64,000 nt of DNA from Desulfosporosinus sp. HMP52 (GCF_000765145.1 NZ_JMGA01000018.1:186001-250000); one strand, 5' to 3'; numbered from the stretch's first letter, positions 35,093 through 43,636 are shown. Notes: generated from the letters alone by a model not told the origin. Numbers and translations are program-made.

Positions 35093-36130
35093 TTGAAATC
35101 GATTGAATGGCTAGGAAATGCTTTGCGCATATTAGATCAAAGCAAGCTTCCAGTAGAAATCCTTTATCGGGATGCAGTGTCTTATGAGGGTGTAGCTGAA
35201 GCTGTTGAAAATATGGAAGTACGTGGTGCGCCGGCAATTGGAGCCGCTGTTGCTTATGGTTTTGTATTAGGAGCGTTAGAGTACCAAGGAGATAGAGATG
35301 GTTTGCCCAGCTTTATGGAAAAGGTACAGTCCAGATTGGCGGAAACTCGTCCAACGGCTGTTAACCTATTTTGGGCACTAAGGCGAATGGAAGATAGATT
35401 GCGTGAATGTTGGGATATGGATGACTTAGACGATGTGCGTCGAGTTCTGACTGAAGAAGCTAATCGAATAGCTGAAGATGATCGTCGGATGAATCGACTG
35501 ATAGGGGAAGTCGGTAATGAGATTGTACCTGATAAAGCAAATATCCTCACTCATTGTAATGCTGGAGCTTTGGCTACCGTAGAGTATGGAACTGCTCTGG
35601 GGGTTATCCGAAGTGCTCATTTTGCTGGTAAAATGGTTCATGTTTATGCAGACGAAACACGACCTCTTTTACAAGGAGCGCGTTTAACTGCGTTAGAACT
35701 TCTGCAAGAAAAAATCCCGGTAACACTTATTACGGATAACATGGCAGGTTATTTGATGCAACAGGGGAAAGTTGATCTTGTTATTGTTGGTGCTGACCGA
35801 ATTGCTGCTAATGGGGACACAGCAAATAAAATTGGTACTTATTCCGTAGCTGTTTTGGCAAATGCCCATGGAATACCTTTTTATGTGGCAGCACCAACAT
35901 CTACGATAGATTTGAAAGTAGCCAATGGTCAGGAAATACCCATTGAAGAACGGCCGGCACATGAAGTTAGAGAGTGTTTTGGGGTAGCGGTAGCACCTGA
36001 AGAAGTGAAAGTCTTTAATCCCGCCTTCGATGTCACTCCAGCAAAATACATTACAGGAATAATTACCGAAAAGGGAATTGTAACAGCGCCGTATTCGGTT
36101 AATCTCCTTAAATTAATGGTTCGATCTTAA
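35093..36130 (+). CDS. mtnA: S-methyl-5-thioribose-1-phosphate isomerase
   Basis: A 345-residue eIF2B-like enzyme converting methylthioribose 1-phosphate to methylthioribulose 1-phosphate. Key segments are RGAPAIGAA, the catalytic Cys in LTHCNAGALAT and the Asp in VIVGADRIAANGD. TTG 35093 follows GAGGTGGTGGG. It acts directly downstream of the phosphorylase encoded just before it. No mtnB/mtnC/mtnD or aldolase gene follows, so the fate of the product is decided elsewhere. Confidence 0.95.
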   Translation: MKSIEWLGNALRILDQSKLPVEILYRDAVSYEGVAEAVENMEVRGAPAIGAAVAYGFVLGALEYQGDRDGLPSFMEKVQSRLAETRPTAVNLFWALRRMEDRLRECWDMDDLDDVRRVLTEEANRIAEDDRRMNRLIGEVGNEIVPDKANILTHCNAGALATVEYGTALGVIRSAHFAGKMVHVYADETRPLLQGARLTALELLQEKIPVTLITDNMAGYLMQQGKVDLVIVGADRIAANGDTANKIGTYSVAVLANAHGIPFYVAAPTSTIDLKVANGQEIPIEERPAHEVRECFGVAVAPEEVKVFNPAFDVTPAKYITGIITEKGIVTAPYSVNLLKLMVRS

Positions 36131-36206
36131 ATTAATGGGAGTAATCCCATAGTCTACGCCGTTAATCTTTAAATTCTTGATGATGGCTGTAAGGAGACGG
36201 AAGACA

Positions 36207-37511
36207 ATGTCTAAAATTCTAATTCGTGCTATGATTTTACCCATGACCGGAGTGGATGACTTCTTTCCTCAGGGAGAGATTTGTATAGAAGATGATCTAA
36301 TAGTTTCAGTAGGTGAGAAAGGCTCATCTCCAGATGGGTTTGTACCTGATCGGATTTTGGAACTACCAAATGACGTGGTTATGCCCGGCTTGATTAACAC
36401 TCATACTCATGCTGCGATGACGCTTCTCAGGGGCTATGCCGATGACTTGCCGCTAATGCCTTGGTTAAATGAGAAGGTGTGGCCTTTCGAGGATAAATTG
36501 ACGGATGAGGATATTTACTGGGGTACTTTATTAGCGCTTTGTGAAATGATCCGCTCCGGAACTACGACGATGCTGGATATGTATGCTTCAATGGAACGGG
36601 TTGCTGAGGCAGTCCTTCAGGCGGGAACTCGTGCTGTTCTTTCGCGAGGACTAATCGGTAATGGGCCTAACGGAGATAATGCCTTACAAGAGAATATCGG
36701 ACTGGTTCGCCAATATCACGGAGCAGGTAATGGCAGAGTGAGCATCATGTTTGGTCCTCATGCCCCTTATACTTGCTCTGCAGAGTATCTGAAGAAAGTT
36801 AAAGCGGAAGCCGACAGATTAAATGTAGGGATTCATATTCATGTAGCGGAAACTCAAGATGAAGTTAATATACTGAAAGAACAATATGGGAAAACCCCCG
36901 TCCAATGGCTGGATGAACTTGGGCTATTTGGTGGGCACGTCGTGGCCGCCCATTGTGTGCATTTAACTCAACAAGATATTGAAATACTTCATCGCCAAAA
37001 CGTCTGTGTAGCCCATAATGCGGAAAGTAATATGAAGTTGAGCAGTGGAACAGCACCTATTACTGAACTGCGATCCCAGGGAGTTGTCGTAGGCCTTGGT
37101 ACGGACGGTGCCTCAAGTAATAACAATCTTGATCTATTTGGAGAAATGCGCTCAGCATCCTTCCAGCAAAAACTTAAGGTGAATCCAACGGCACTTCCCG
37201 CTTATGAGGTTCTGGAAATGGCAACAGTTGGTGGTGCGCAAATTTTAGGATTTGAAAATGTCGGAGTATTAGCTCCGGGATTTAAGGCAGATTTGATCAC
37301 AATCGATATGGATCAAGCGCATTTTTATCCGCGTTTTTCGATTCCCGCCCACTTAGTTTATTCGGCCCATGCCGGTGATGTCCGAACGGTGATGGTAGAT
37401 GGAAAGTTACTGATGGAAGAGCGTAAACTATTAACCTTGGATTTAAGTAAAATTTGTCAAGAAGCAGAGATGAGAGCAAAGCGAATCGAGCTGGAATTGA
37501 ATGTTAAGTAA
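36207..37511 (+). CDS. mtaD: 5-methylthioadenosine/S-adenosylhomocysteine deaminase
   Basis: A 434-residue amidohydrolase that deaminates MTA and SAH to their inosine forms. Metal ligands are in NTHTHAAMTLLRG, HIHVAE, HCVHL and LGTDGASSNNNLDL. ATG 36207 has AAGGAGACGG upstream, and a longer in-frame reading to 36177 has none. The neighbouring phosphorylase and mtnA make this the first step of an MTA to methylthioinosine to methylthioribose-1-phosphate route. A small ATGGGA-GTAA-TCCCAT hairpin separates it from mtnA. Confidence 0.93.
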   Translation: MSKILIRAMILPMTGVDDFFPQGEICIEDDLIVSVGEKGSSPDGFVPDRILELPNDVVMPGLINTHTHAAMTLLRGYADDLPLMPWLNEKVWPFEDKLTDEDIYWGTLLALCEMIRSGTTTMLDMYASMERVAEAVLQAGTRAVLSRGLIGNGPNGDNALQENIGLVRQYHGAGNGRVSIMFGPHAPYTCSAEYLKKVKAEADRLNVGIHIHVAETQDEVNILKEQYGKTPVQWLDELGLFGGHVVAAHCVHLTQQDIEILHRQNVCVAHNAESNMKLSSGTAPITELRSQGVVVGLGTDGASSNNNLDLFGEMRSASFQQKLKVNPTALPAYEVLEMATVGGAQILGFENVGVLAPGFKADLITIDMDQAHFYPRFSIPAHLVYSAHAGDVRTVMVDGKLLMEERKLLTLDLSKICQEAEMRAKRIELELNVK

Positions 37512-37517
37512 TAACAC

Positions 37518-37546
37518 TTGACAAAGAAAAGAATTTAGTCTAATAT
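37518..37546 (+). promoter_or_regulatory. SigA-type promoter of ylxM-ffh
   Basis: TTGACA (37518-37523), 17-bp spacer, TAATAT (37541-37546), six bases after the mtaD stop. Confidence 0.8.
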
Positions 37547-37551
37547 TCCGT

Positions 37552-37573
37552 TGTAAAGTAAAAACGCTTTACA
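37552..37573 (+). promoter_or_regulatory. Inverted repeat at the ylxM transcription start
   Basis: TGTAAAG-TAAAAACG-CTTTACA, two exact 7-bp arms placed at the predicted start of transcription and running into the AGGGGG ribosome site. It may be an operator (YlxM has a helix-turn-helix) or an RNA hairpin masking the ribosome site. Confidence 0.5.
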
Positions 37574-37583
37574 GGGGGTTGCC

Positions 37584-37952
37584 ATGGAGAAACTCGCCAA
37601 AAGGGCTCTCTTAGTTGATTTTTATGGCCCGCTGCTAACAGATAAGCAAAGAAATGTCTGGGACCTTCACTATCAGCAAGATCTTTCGTTGACTGAGATT
37701 GCTGAGGTTGAAAATATAAGCCGTCAGGCTATACATGATTTGCTCAAACGTACTGAAAGGATCCTCACAGAATACGAGGATAAACTAGGTCTCGTCCAGA
37801 GGTTTTGGACTGAACGGGAGAAACTGCTTGAAGTTCAGAGTGTTTTGGAAGAACTAAAAGAAGAGGATTTTTCCTGTCAGGAAGCCTATGAGCGACATCT
37901 TAAAATCCGGATGATGATTGAAGATGTTTTTGTTAAGATCTCAGCGATCTAA
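37584..37952 (+). CDS. ylxM: YlxM family helix-turn-helix protein, SRP-associated
   Basis: A 122-residue protein with a sigma-70 region 4-like HTH (about 15-60: LLTDKQRNVWDLHYQQDLSLTE through SRQAIHDLLKR) and a helical C-terminal half. YlxM is encoded next to ffh in Gram-positive bacteria and in streptococci has been reported to modulate SRP GTPase activity. The ATG follows AGGGGG. Confidence 0.93.
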   Translation: MEKLAKRALLVDFYGPLLTDKQRNVWDLHYQQDLSLTEIAEVENISRQAIHDLLKRTERILTEYEDKLGLVQRFWTEREKLLEVQSVLEELKEEDFSCQEAYERHLKIRMMIEDVFVKISAI

Positions 37953-38040
37953 TAGCAGAAGTTAAAAGATAAAGCCTTGTAATTAAACACAGGCTATGTA
38001 GAGATACTGTAAGTGGATCAAATCGAAAGCGAGGACAGGC

Positions 38041-39399
38041 ATGTTTCAAGGACTAAGCGAAAAACTCCAAGAAACATTTAAGAGGCTTAAAGGAAAGGGC
38101 AAGTTAAAGGAAGCAGATGTTAACGAGGCTATGCGTGAAGTTCGCGTTGCTTTATTGGAGGCGGATGTTAACTTTAAAGTTGTTAAGGACTTTGTTGCCA
38201 AAGTAAAGGAACGATCAATTGGTCAAGAAGTCCTAGAATCTCTTTCACCGGCACAACATGTTATTAAAGTTGTTCATGAAGAAATGATCGACCTTATGGG
38301 AGGGGCATCCGGTAAAATCTTGATTGCCTCAAAGCCTCCTACAGTGATTATGTTGGTTGGTCTTCAAGGAGCGGGAAAAACTACTCACGCAGCTAAGTTG
38401 GCCAACATGCTCAAGAAACAAGGGAAACATCCTCTGCTTGTTGCATGTGATATCTACCGTCCAGCCGCGATCAAACAGTTGCAGGTTCTAGGAGCTCAAC
38501 TGAATGTGCCGGTTTTTTCCATGGGAGAGGAAAATCCAAGAGATATTGCTAAAGCAAGTATTACCCATGCCAATCAGAATGGACAAGATGTGGTCATAAT
38601 TGATACAGCCGGACGTTTGCACATTAACGAAGAATTGATGGGCGAGCTGCGGGATATTAAAGGGTCTGTCAAACCTCACGAAATCTTGCTGGTTGTAGAT
38701 GCTATGACAGGACAAGATGCGGTTAATGTCGCGGAGTCCTTCCACGGAGACCTAGGACTTGATGGTGTAATTCTCACAAAGTTAGATGGAGATACTCGTG
38801 GGGGCGCAGCTCTTTCGATCAAAGCAGTGACTGGGTGTACCATTAAATTTATTGGCCTCGGGGAAAAGATGGATGCCCTTGAAGCTTTCCATCCTGATCG
38901 TATGGCTTCCAGGATTCTGGGGATGGGTGACGTTCTTACTTTAATTGAGAAGGCTCAGGAATCTTTTGATGAGAAAAAGGCCAAAGAAATGGAACAAAAG
39001 CTGCGCAAACAAGAATTTTCCCTTGACGATTTTCTTGATCAGATGCAGCAGATGAAAAAAATGGGCCCTCTTTCTTCAATCTTAGAAATGATTCCCGGAG
39101 TAGGGAAGCAGCTAAAAGATGTTAATATAGATGAAAAAGACACTGCACATATTGAAGCTATTATCCGGTCGATGACGACAGAAGAACGTCGGAAGCCAGC
39201 CATTATAAAAGATTCGCGTAAAAAGAGAATCGCTAAAGGAAGCGGAACTTCAGTTCAAGACGTAGGACGTCTCTTAAAGCAGTTTGAACAAATGCAAAAG
39301 ATGATGAAGCAATTTTCAGGTGGCGGCATGGGTATGCTTGGAGGCGGAAAAAAGGGCAAGAAGGGTAAGAAACCGAAATTTCCGTTCCCGACGGTGTAA
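38041..39399 (+). CDS. ffh: Signal recognition particle protein Ffh
   Basis: A 452-residue SRP GTPase. The N domain (1-90) and G domain hold G1 GLQGAGKTT (107-115), DTAGRL and TKLDGDTRGGA. The Met-rich M domain from about 330 (DFLDQMQQMKKMGPL) binds SRP RNA and signal peptides, and the C-terminus is Gly/Lys-rich. It partners with FtsY, encoded 4 kb upstream. SRP RNA itself is not seen in the window. Confidence 0.97.
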   Translation: MFQGLSEKLQETFKRLKGKGKLKEADVNEAMREVRVALLEADVNFKVVKDFVAKVKERSIGQEVLESLSPAQHVIKVVHEEMIDLMGGASGKILIASKPPTVIMLVGLQGAGKTTHAAKLANMLKKQGKHPLLVACDIYRPAAIKQLQVLGAQLNVPVFSMGEENPRDIAKASITHANQNGQDVVIIDTAGRLHINEELMGELRDIKGSVKPHEILLVVDAMTGQDAVNVAESFHGDLGLDGVILTKLDGDTRGGAALSIKAVTGCTIKFIGLGEKMDALEAFHPDRMASRILGMGDVLTLIEKAQESFDEKKAKEMEQKLRKQEFSLDDFLDQMQQMKKMGPLSSILEMIPGVGKQLKDVNIDEKDTAHIEAIIRSMTTEERRKPAIIKDSRKKRIAKGSGTSVQDVGRLLKQFEQMQKMMKQFSGGGMGMLGGGKKGKKGKKPKFPFPTV

Positions 39400-39557
39400 G
39401 TGGGGACTGCTTAGGACCTCAAATTTGATGGACACACGCTATAATCTAGCGTTGTTTATATAATAAACTTACTTTAATCGAGTTAAATACTCTGTCTTAA
39501 AGTCTAGTTAACTAATCTAGGGGTAAATGGGCGATGTGAGATATAGAATGACAAACA

Positions 39558-39593
39558 TTCGAACCTCGAACTTCGAACTTCGAACCTCGAACT
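39558..39593 (+). repeat. TTCGAAC short tandem repeat before rpsP
   Basis: About five units of a 7-base TTCGAAC/TCGAAC motif ending just before the GGAGGAGG ribosome site. The units contain the palindrome TTCGAA, so the leader can fold or slip. Confidence 0.75.
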
Positions 39594-39609
39594 GGAGGAG
39601 GTGAAAAAC

Positions 39610-39876
39610 ATGGCTACAAAAATTCGTCTGTGCCGCATGGGTGCTAAAAAGAATCCTTTCTACCGTATGGTAATTGCTGATGCTAAAGCTCCCCGTGATG
39701 GTCGTTTCATTGAACAAATTGGATATTACGATCCAACAAAAAGCCCTGTAGTTCTGAACATTGATGAGGAAAAGGCTATGAAATGGTTATCAACTGGAGC
39801 TCAGCCTTCAAATACTGCAAAGTCTTTGCTGAGTCAAGCTGGTATCTTAACCAAATTCCACGAGTCCAAGAACTAA
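39610..39876 (+). CDS. rpsP: 30S ribosomal protein S16
   Basis: An 88-residue ribosomal protein, [25 protein letters not shown] at the N-terminus in family style. ATG 39610 is preferred over GTG 39601 because GGAGGAGG ends at 39602. It begins the rpsP-khpA-rimM-trmD-rplS series. Confidence 0.97.
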   Translation: MATKIRLCRMGAKKNPFYRMVIADAKAPRDGRFIEQIGYYDPTKSPVVLNIDEEKAMKWLSTGAQPSNTAKSLLSQAGILTKFHESKN

Positions 39877-39901
39877 GTGTAGAGTTTGGGGGGTGGTTCC
39901 T

Positions 39902-40132
39902 GTGAAGGAACTTGTAGAAATCCTCGCGAAAGCGTTGGTGGATCAGACAGATCAAGTTCTCGTTGTTCAAACGGAGACTGAAAAGACTGTGCATTTACAG
40001 CTCACAGTCGCACCTGATGACATGGGGAAAGTGATTGGGAAACAAGGGAAGATCGCGAACGCTATTCGTACGCTGGTTAAAGCGGCTGCCGTTAAAGATG
40101 GGCGCCGAGTTCATATGGACATTGATCAATAA
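39902..40132 (+). CDS. khpA: KH-domain RNA-binding protein KhpA (YlqC)
   Basis: A 76-residue single KH domain with the GKVIGKQGKIANAIRTLVKA loop. KhpA with KhpB binds many RNAs and affects cell division or elongation in Firmicutes. GTG 39902, behind GGGGGGTGG, gives the family start MKELVEILAKALVD. The stop lies within the left arm of the hairpin that follows. Confidence 0.93.
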   Translation: MKELVEILAKALVDQTDQVLVVQTETEKTVHLQLTVAPDDMGKVIGKQGKIANAIRTLVKAAAVKDGRRVHMDIDQ

Positions 40133-40167
40133 CGTTGAGAAGGGCTTGTGCCCTTCTCAACGTTTTA
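40131..40167 (+). terminator. Strong hairpin between khpA and rimM
   Basis: AACGTTGAGAAGGGC-TTGT-GCCCTTCTCAACGTT is a perfect 15-bp stem followed by TT and A residues. It looks like a terminator with a weak U-tail inside an operon, so it may reduce rather than end transcription into rimM, or serve as an RNA-processing site. Confidence 0.75.
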
Positions 40168-40199
40168 AACCTATCTATCACCTGAAGGGGGCTGGGATT

Positions 40200-40697
40200 A
40201 TGGATGAAGTACTGATTGGAGAAGTGTTGCGTCCGCATGGAATTAGCGGGGAGTTGAGGGTTTATCCGTTGACTAATAACGCTAAACGATTTCATAAACT
40301 GCAGGAAGTTATTTTGCGGAGCGGGACGACCAATCAACGCTTTAAAGTTATCGAAGCCCGTTTACAAATGGAGTTTGTATTGCTGGCGGTTGAGGGAATA
40401 GCTACTGCCGATCAAGCGGAGAAATACCGAGGATGGGAAGTTCGGATTGATCGCTCAGAAGTGCTTCCTCTTAAAGAGGGATGGTATTATTTTGAGCTTG
40501 AGGGAATGCAGGTTTATGAAGAAGATATATTGCTGGGAACCCTCAGCCAAGTTTTAGAAACTGGTGCAAACGATGTTTATGTTGTTAAAGGGGTTAAAGG
40601 AGAACTATGCATTCCAGCTCTTAAAAGTGTGGTAAAGAATGTTGACGTCTCTGGACGGCGCATGGATGTTATTCTTCCACCCGGGCTTCGAGATTAA
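40200..40697 (+). CDS. rimM: 16S rRNA processing protein RimM
   Basis: A 165-residue ribosome maturation factor acting on the 30S head. The RimM N-domain (VLIGEVLRPHGISGELRVYPLT) and PRC-barrel domain (GWYYFELEGMQVY to the C-terminus) are both there. ATG 40200 follows GAAGGGGG. No promoter is evident after the upstream hairpin. Confidence 0.95.
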   Translation: MDEVLIGEVLRPHGISGELRVYPLTNNAKRFHKLQEVILRSGTTNQRFKVIEARLQMEFVLLAVEGIATADQAEKYRGWEVRIDRSEVLPLKEGWYYFELEGMQVYEEDILLGTLSQVLETGANDVYVVKGVKGELCIPALKSVVKNVDVSGRRMDVILPPGLRD

Positions 40698-40763
40698 GGA
40701 GTTCGAATCGCAAGAATTGCAAACGACATATTGAGCCTGACTTTGCTGGAGGATATCCTACAT

Positions 40764-41576
40764 ATGATTAAAATAACAATTTTAACCCTATTTCCTGAAA
40801 TGTTTGTTCCTTTAAATGAAAGTATTCTAAAACGAGCTCAAGAAGCTGGGTTAGTTGAGATTAACTTGGTTAATTTTCGTGATTATGCAGTTAGTAAGCA
40901 TAAAAATGTTGATGATATTCCCTATGGAGGGGGAGCGGGAATGCTCTTAAAGCCTGAACCGATTTTTGCAGCTATAAGAGATTTGCCTCAGGTTAGTCAT
41001 CATCGGAAGTTAATCCTTATGTCTCCTCAGGGACATGTGTTTCATCAAAAGAAAGCTGAAGAGTGGTCTACTCATCAAGAGCTTGTATTTATGTGTGGGC
41101 ATTACGAAGGATTTGATGAACGCATTCGCGAATTGGCTGATGAGGAAGTGTCCTTAGGGGACTATGTTTTAACAGGAGGAGAGCTAGCTGCCATGGTAAT
41201 GATTGATGCTGTAGTGAGGCTCATTCCTGGTGTTCTAGGAGAAGAGGTATCTGCTGAGGAGGATTCGCACAGTATAGGGTTGTTGGAATACCCTCAGTAT
41301 ACTCGTCCGGCGGACTTTGAAGGACGTAAGGTGCCGGAGGTTTTGTTGTCTGGTCATCATGCCCTGATAAAGCGCTGGAGGAGAAAAGAGTCACTCAGGC
41401 GAACATTTTTAAGACGCCCGGACCTAATCAAAGACCTGGTGTTTGGCCTGGAAGACTATTCATTATTAGAGGAACTTACCCTGGAACACGAGGAATTTGC
41501 CAGATGGCGTACGAAATGGCAGCACCTTTCCCCTCCACCAAAACGACAGAGGCGGTCTTCAAATAGGAACAAATAG
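40764..41576 (+). CDS. trmD: tRNA (guanine-37-N1) methyltransferase
   Basis: A 270-residue SPOUT enzyme methylating G37 of tRNA. Motifs: [39 protein letters not shown] and the knot segment ending in [13 protein letters not shown] 40764 gives the family start [11 protein letters not shown] and has GGAGG upstream. The C-terminus carries about 20 extra polar, basic residues. Confidence 0.96.
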   Translation: MIKITILTLFPEMFVPLNESILKRAQEAGLVEINLVNFRDYAVSKHKNVDDIPYGGGAGMLLKPEPIFAAIRDLPQVSHHRKLILMSPQGHVFHQKKAEEWSTHQELVFMCGHYEGFDERIRELADEEVSLGDYVLTGGELAAMVMIDAVVRLIPGVLGEEVSAEEDSHSIGLLEYPQYTRPADFEGRKVPEVLLSGHHALIKRWRRKESLRRTFLRRPDLIKDLVFGLEDYSLLEELTLEHEEFARWRTKWQHLSPPPKRQRRSSNRNK

Positions 41577-41627
41577 ACGAGAGTTTTGCCTCTGTTTTAG
41601 TAGTTCGTTAGGAGTGATTTTTAATAT

Positions 41628-42185
41628 ATGTCAGATGTCTACTTGGCTTTAGTTCATTATCCTGTCTACAATAAAAACATGGAGACAGTTGCTACCTCAA
41701 TCACTAATTTGGATTTACATGATATAGCCAGATGCTCAACGACTTATGGTATAAAACGATATTATGTAGTACATCCGGCAGAAGCTCAGCGTGCTTTAGC
41801 CAAACGTATTATGGGTTTTTGGCAAGAGGGATATGGGGCAGAGTATAATCCCGATCGTCAGGAAGCATTCTCTCGAGTGAAGATTGCAGTTGATCTGGCT
41901 CAAGTCTATGCAGAGATCGAAGCAGAACATGGAGTTGGGCCCATAAAGGTTGCAACGGATGCTCGAAAGTATGCCAATACTATTGCTTATTCTGAGCTTC
42001 GAGAGGACATAGAGAATAACGGGGCTCCCATTCTGCTATTATTCGGAACGGGTTGGGGATTGCTAAAAGAGGATGTTGAAAAGATGGATCGTATCTTAGA
42101 GCCGATTTATGGACCGACAGATTACAATCACTTATCCGTACGTTCTGCAGTTTCAATTATCTTAGATCGTTTACGAGGGCATTAA
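41628..42185 (+). CDS. RNA methyltransferase-like SPOUT protein (TrmD-associated)
   Basis: A 185-residue protein of the RNA methyltransferase family found between trmD and rplS in Clostridia and Thermotogae. Features are VYLALVHYPVYNKN at the start, the LLLFGTGWGL glycine segment and YNHLSVRSAVSIILDRL at the end, which together suggest a SPOUT SAM-binding knot. The target RNA is unknown to me. GTTAGGAGTG precedes the ATG. Confidence 0.82.
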   Translation: MSDVYLALVHYPVYNKNMETVATSITNLDLHDIARCSTTYGIKRYYVVHPAEAQRALAKRIMGFWQEGYGAEYNPDRQEAFSRVKIAVDLAQVYAEIEAEHGVGPIKVATDARKYANTIAYSELREDIENNGAPILLLFGTGWGLLKEDVEKMDRILEPIYGPTDYNHLSVRSAVSIILDRLRGH

Positions 42186-42210
42186 AAAAACACTATCGAA
42201 TCAAAATTTA

Positions 42211-42239
42211 TTGCATATCATAATTGGTTGTGATAAAAT
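42211..42239 (+). promoter_or_regulatory. SigA-type promoter of rplS
   Basis: TTGCAT (42211-42216), 17 bp, TAAAAT (42234-42239). Transcription would begin near 42246, giving a 70-nt leader with an RNA structure. Confidence 0.7.
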
Positions 42240-42254
42240 AAATAGGTCTGATAA

Positions 42255-42297
42255 TAGATGGTCCGCTGGCTGAGAATCAGTGTATGAACATCTAGGC
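42255..42297 (+). ncRNA. Probable L19 leader (ribosomal protein autoregulatory RNA)
   Basis: Between the promoter and rplS, AGATG pairs with CATCT (closing stem), enclosing GTCCGCTGGCTGAGAATCAG with an inner CTGA/TCAG hairpin. Position and layout match the L19 leader RNA known before rplS in Firmicutes. I recall the family but could not score it here. Confidence 0.55.
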
Positions 42298-42316
42298 AAG
42301 GAAGGGGGGTTTTTTA

Positions 42317-42664
42317 ATGGATTATATTCGCATGATTGAAGAAGAACAAATGAAAAAGGATCTTCCTAACTTCCGGCCGGGTGATACAGTTCGTGTACAT
42401 GTCCGTATTGTTGAGGGAACTCGTGAACGTATCCAAGTTTTCGAAGGGGTTGTCATTGCAATGAAAAATGGCGGCATTCGTGAAACTTTTACAGTTCGAC
42501 GTGTCTTCGCTGGAGTCGGGGTAGAACGAACTTTCCCTTTACATTCACCTCGCTTGGAAAAAATCGAGGTGGCTCGTCGAGGTATTGTTCGCCGGGCTAA
42601 GCTTAACTATCTACGTGGTCTTTCAGGTAAGGCGGCTCGGATTCGCGACCGTCGTATCGGCTAG
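42317..42664 (+). CDS. rplS: 50S ribosomal protein L19
   Basis: A 115-residue ribosomal protein: [27 protein letters not shown] and [17 protein letters not shown] are family signatures. AAGGAAGGGGGG is upstream. It has its own promoter and structured leader although it follows the trmD series. Confidence 0.97.
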   Translation: MDYIRMIEEEQMKKDLPNFRPGDTVRVHVRIVEGTRERIQVFEGVVIAMKNGGIRETFTVRRVFAGVGVERTFPLHSPRLEKIEVARRGIVRRAKLNYLRGLSGKAARIRDRRIG

Positions 42665-42673
42665 GGAAAAAAT

Positions 42674-42702
42674 GAGCTGGAGCAATCTGGCTCTTTTTTT
42701 TT
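42674..42702 (+). terminator. Terminator after rplS
   Basis: GAGCTGG and CTGGCTC pair (two G-U pairs) around AGCAAT, followed by nine T residues. Confidence 0.75.
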
Positions 42703-43062
42703 ACTATCAGAAAGTATAAACTTGCGCCATATACTGCAAGAAGGTTTAACCCGTGCGAAGACAGTATCTACGTCTAAGCATAAGTGCAACTATGACGGCC
42801 GACTTCGCCTAAAGGTTGCAAAAAGGTTAATTCGCCCAAAGATAGTGTCTACAAGAAAGGCTAATACGTGCGAATACAATGTATTCGTGGGTGCCTGCCA
42901 AGTTTTCTAATACTAAATCAGGAGTATAATTCCCCATTTACATATAGTACTTTTAAGCCCTATCTGCCCGAGAATAGGTTATAAACGATTTTTATCTTTT
43001 ATTGTGTATGCTCCGAAGAATCTTGTTAATACTAAAGAGTAGTTCAAGAGGGGAGCGTTAAA
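42703..43062. other. Gene-free gap with degenerate repeats before lepB
   Basis: No convincing gene. Between about 42740 and 42910 three loosely similar segments appear, each starting GGTTTAA, GGTTAAT or GGCTAAT and containing a TGCGAA/TCGCCC and a GTATCTAC/GTGTCTAC-like block. The last ends in TGCCTGCCAAGTTTTCTA, which matches the right half of the hairpin before sdaAB. The remainder is A/T-rich and probably holds the lepB promoter. A 62-codon frame across the repeats has no ribosome site. Confidence 0.5.
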
Positions 43063-43593
43063 ATGGAAAATAAAAGATCAAGATCAAAAGCAAAATGGCT
43101 GCTAGGAATCATCGGCGCACTAATTTTAATCGGTGGGGGACTTCGTTTGTGGGTATTTCAACCATATTTAATTCCGTCTCCTTCCATGGAACCGGGTATG
43201 GCTCCGGGGGATCATATCCTAGTGAATCGTTTGTCATATCGTTTTTGGGCACCAACTCGTGGAGATGTTGTTGTCTTTGCTTTTCCTAAGGATATAAAGA
43301 GAACCTTTGTCAAAAGGGTTATTGCTGCAGAAGGGGAAACGGTAGAACTGCGAGATAATAAAGTTTTTGTAAATGGGGAAGATATTCCTGAGCCATATGT
43401 TAAGCCAGGGGATTATCCACCCTATGGCCCAGAGGTTGTGCCAGAGGGTAAAGTGTTTGTCTTGGGAGATAATCGTCGGGAGAGTGAAGATTCAAGGGAA
43501 TGGGGCCTCCTTCCAAAAGAATATCTTTTAGGCAAGGCCTGGCTAGTATACTATCCATTAAATCGTTTTAGATTTATATCTAAAGCGATTTGA
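43063..43593 (+). CDS. lepB: Type I signal peptidase
   Basis: A 176-residue membrane protease that cuts signal peptides of exported proteins. One membrane helix (13-31) precedes the catalytic domain. Ser41 in PSPSMEPG and Lys84 in TFVKRVIA form the dyad, and the C-terminal GDNRRESEDSREWG box is intact. GGGGAGCG precedes the ATG. Its place beside SRP and ribosome genes is common. Confidence 0.95.
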   Translation: MENKRSRSKAKWLLGIIGALILIGGGLRLWVFQPYLIPSPSMEPGMAPGDHILVNRLSYRFWAPTRGDVVVFAFPKDIKRTFVKRVIAAEGETVELRDNKVFVNGEDIPEPYVKPGDYPPYGPEVVPEGKVFVLGDNRRESEDSREWGLLPKEYLLGKAWLVYYPLNRFRFISKAI

Positions 43594-43636
43594 ATTAAAT
43601 AGACAATAAAGTTTTAGAGGAATGAAGAGGATTTAA

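Noticed and set aside
42722-42910. 62-codon frame after rplS
   Set aside because: No ribosome site, atypical composition, lies over degenerate repeats.
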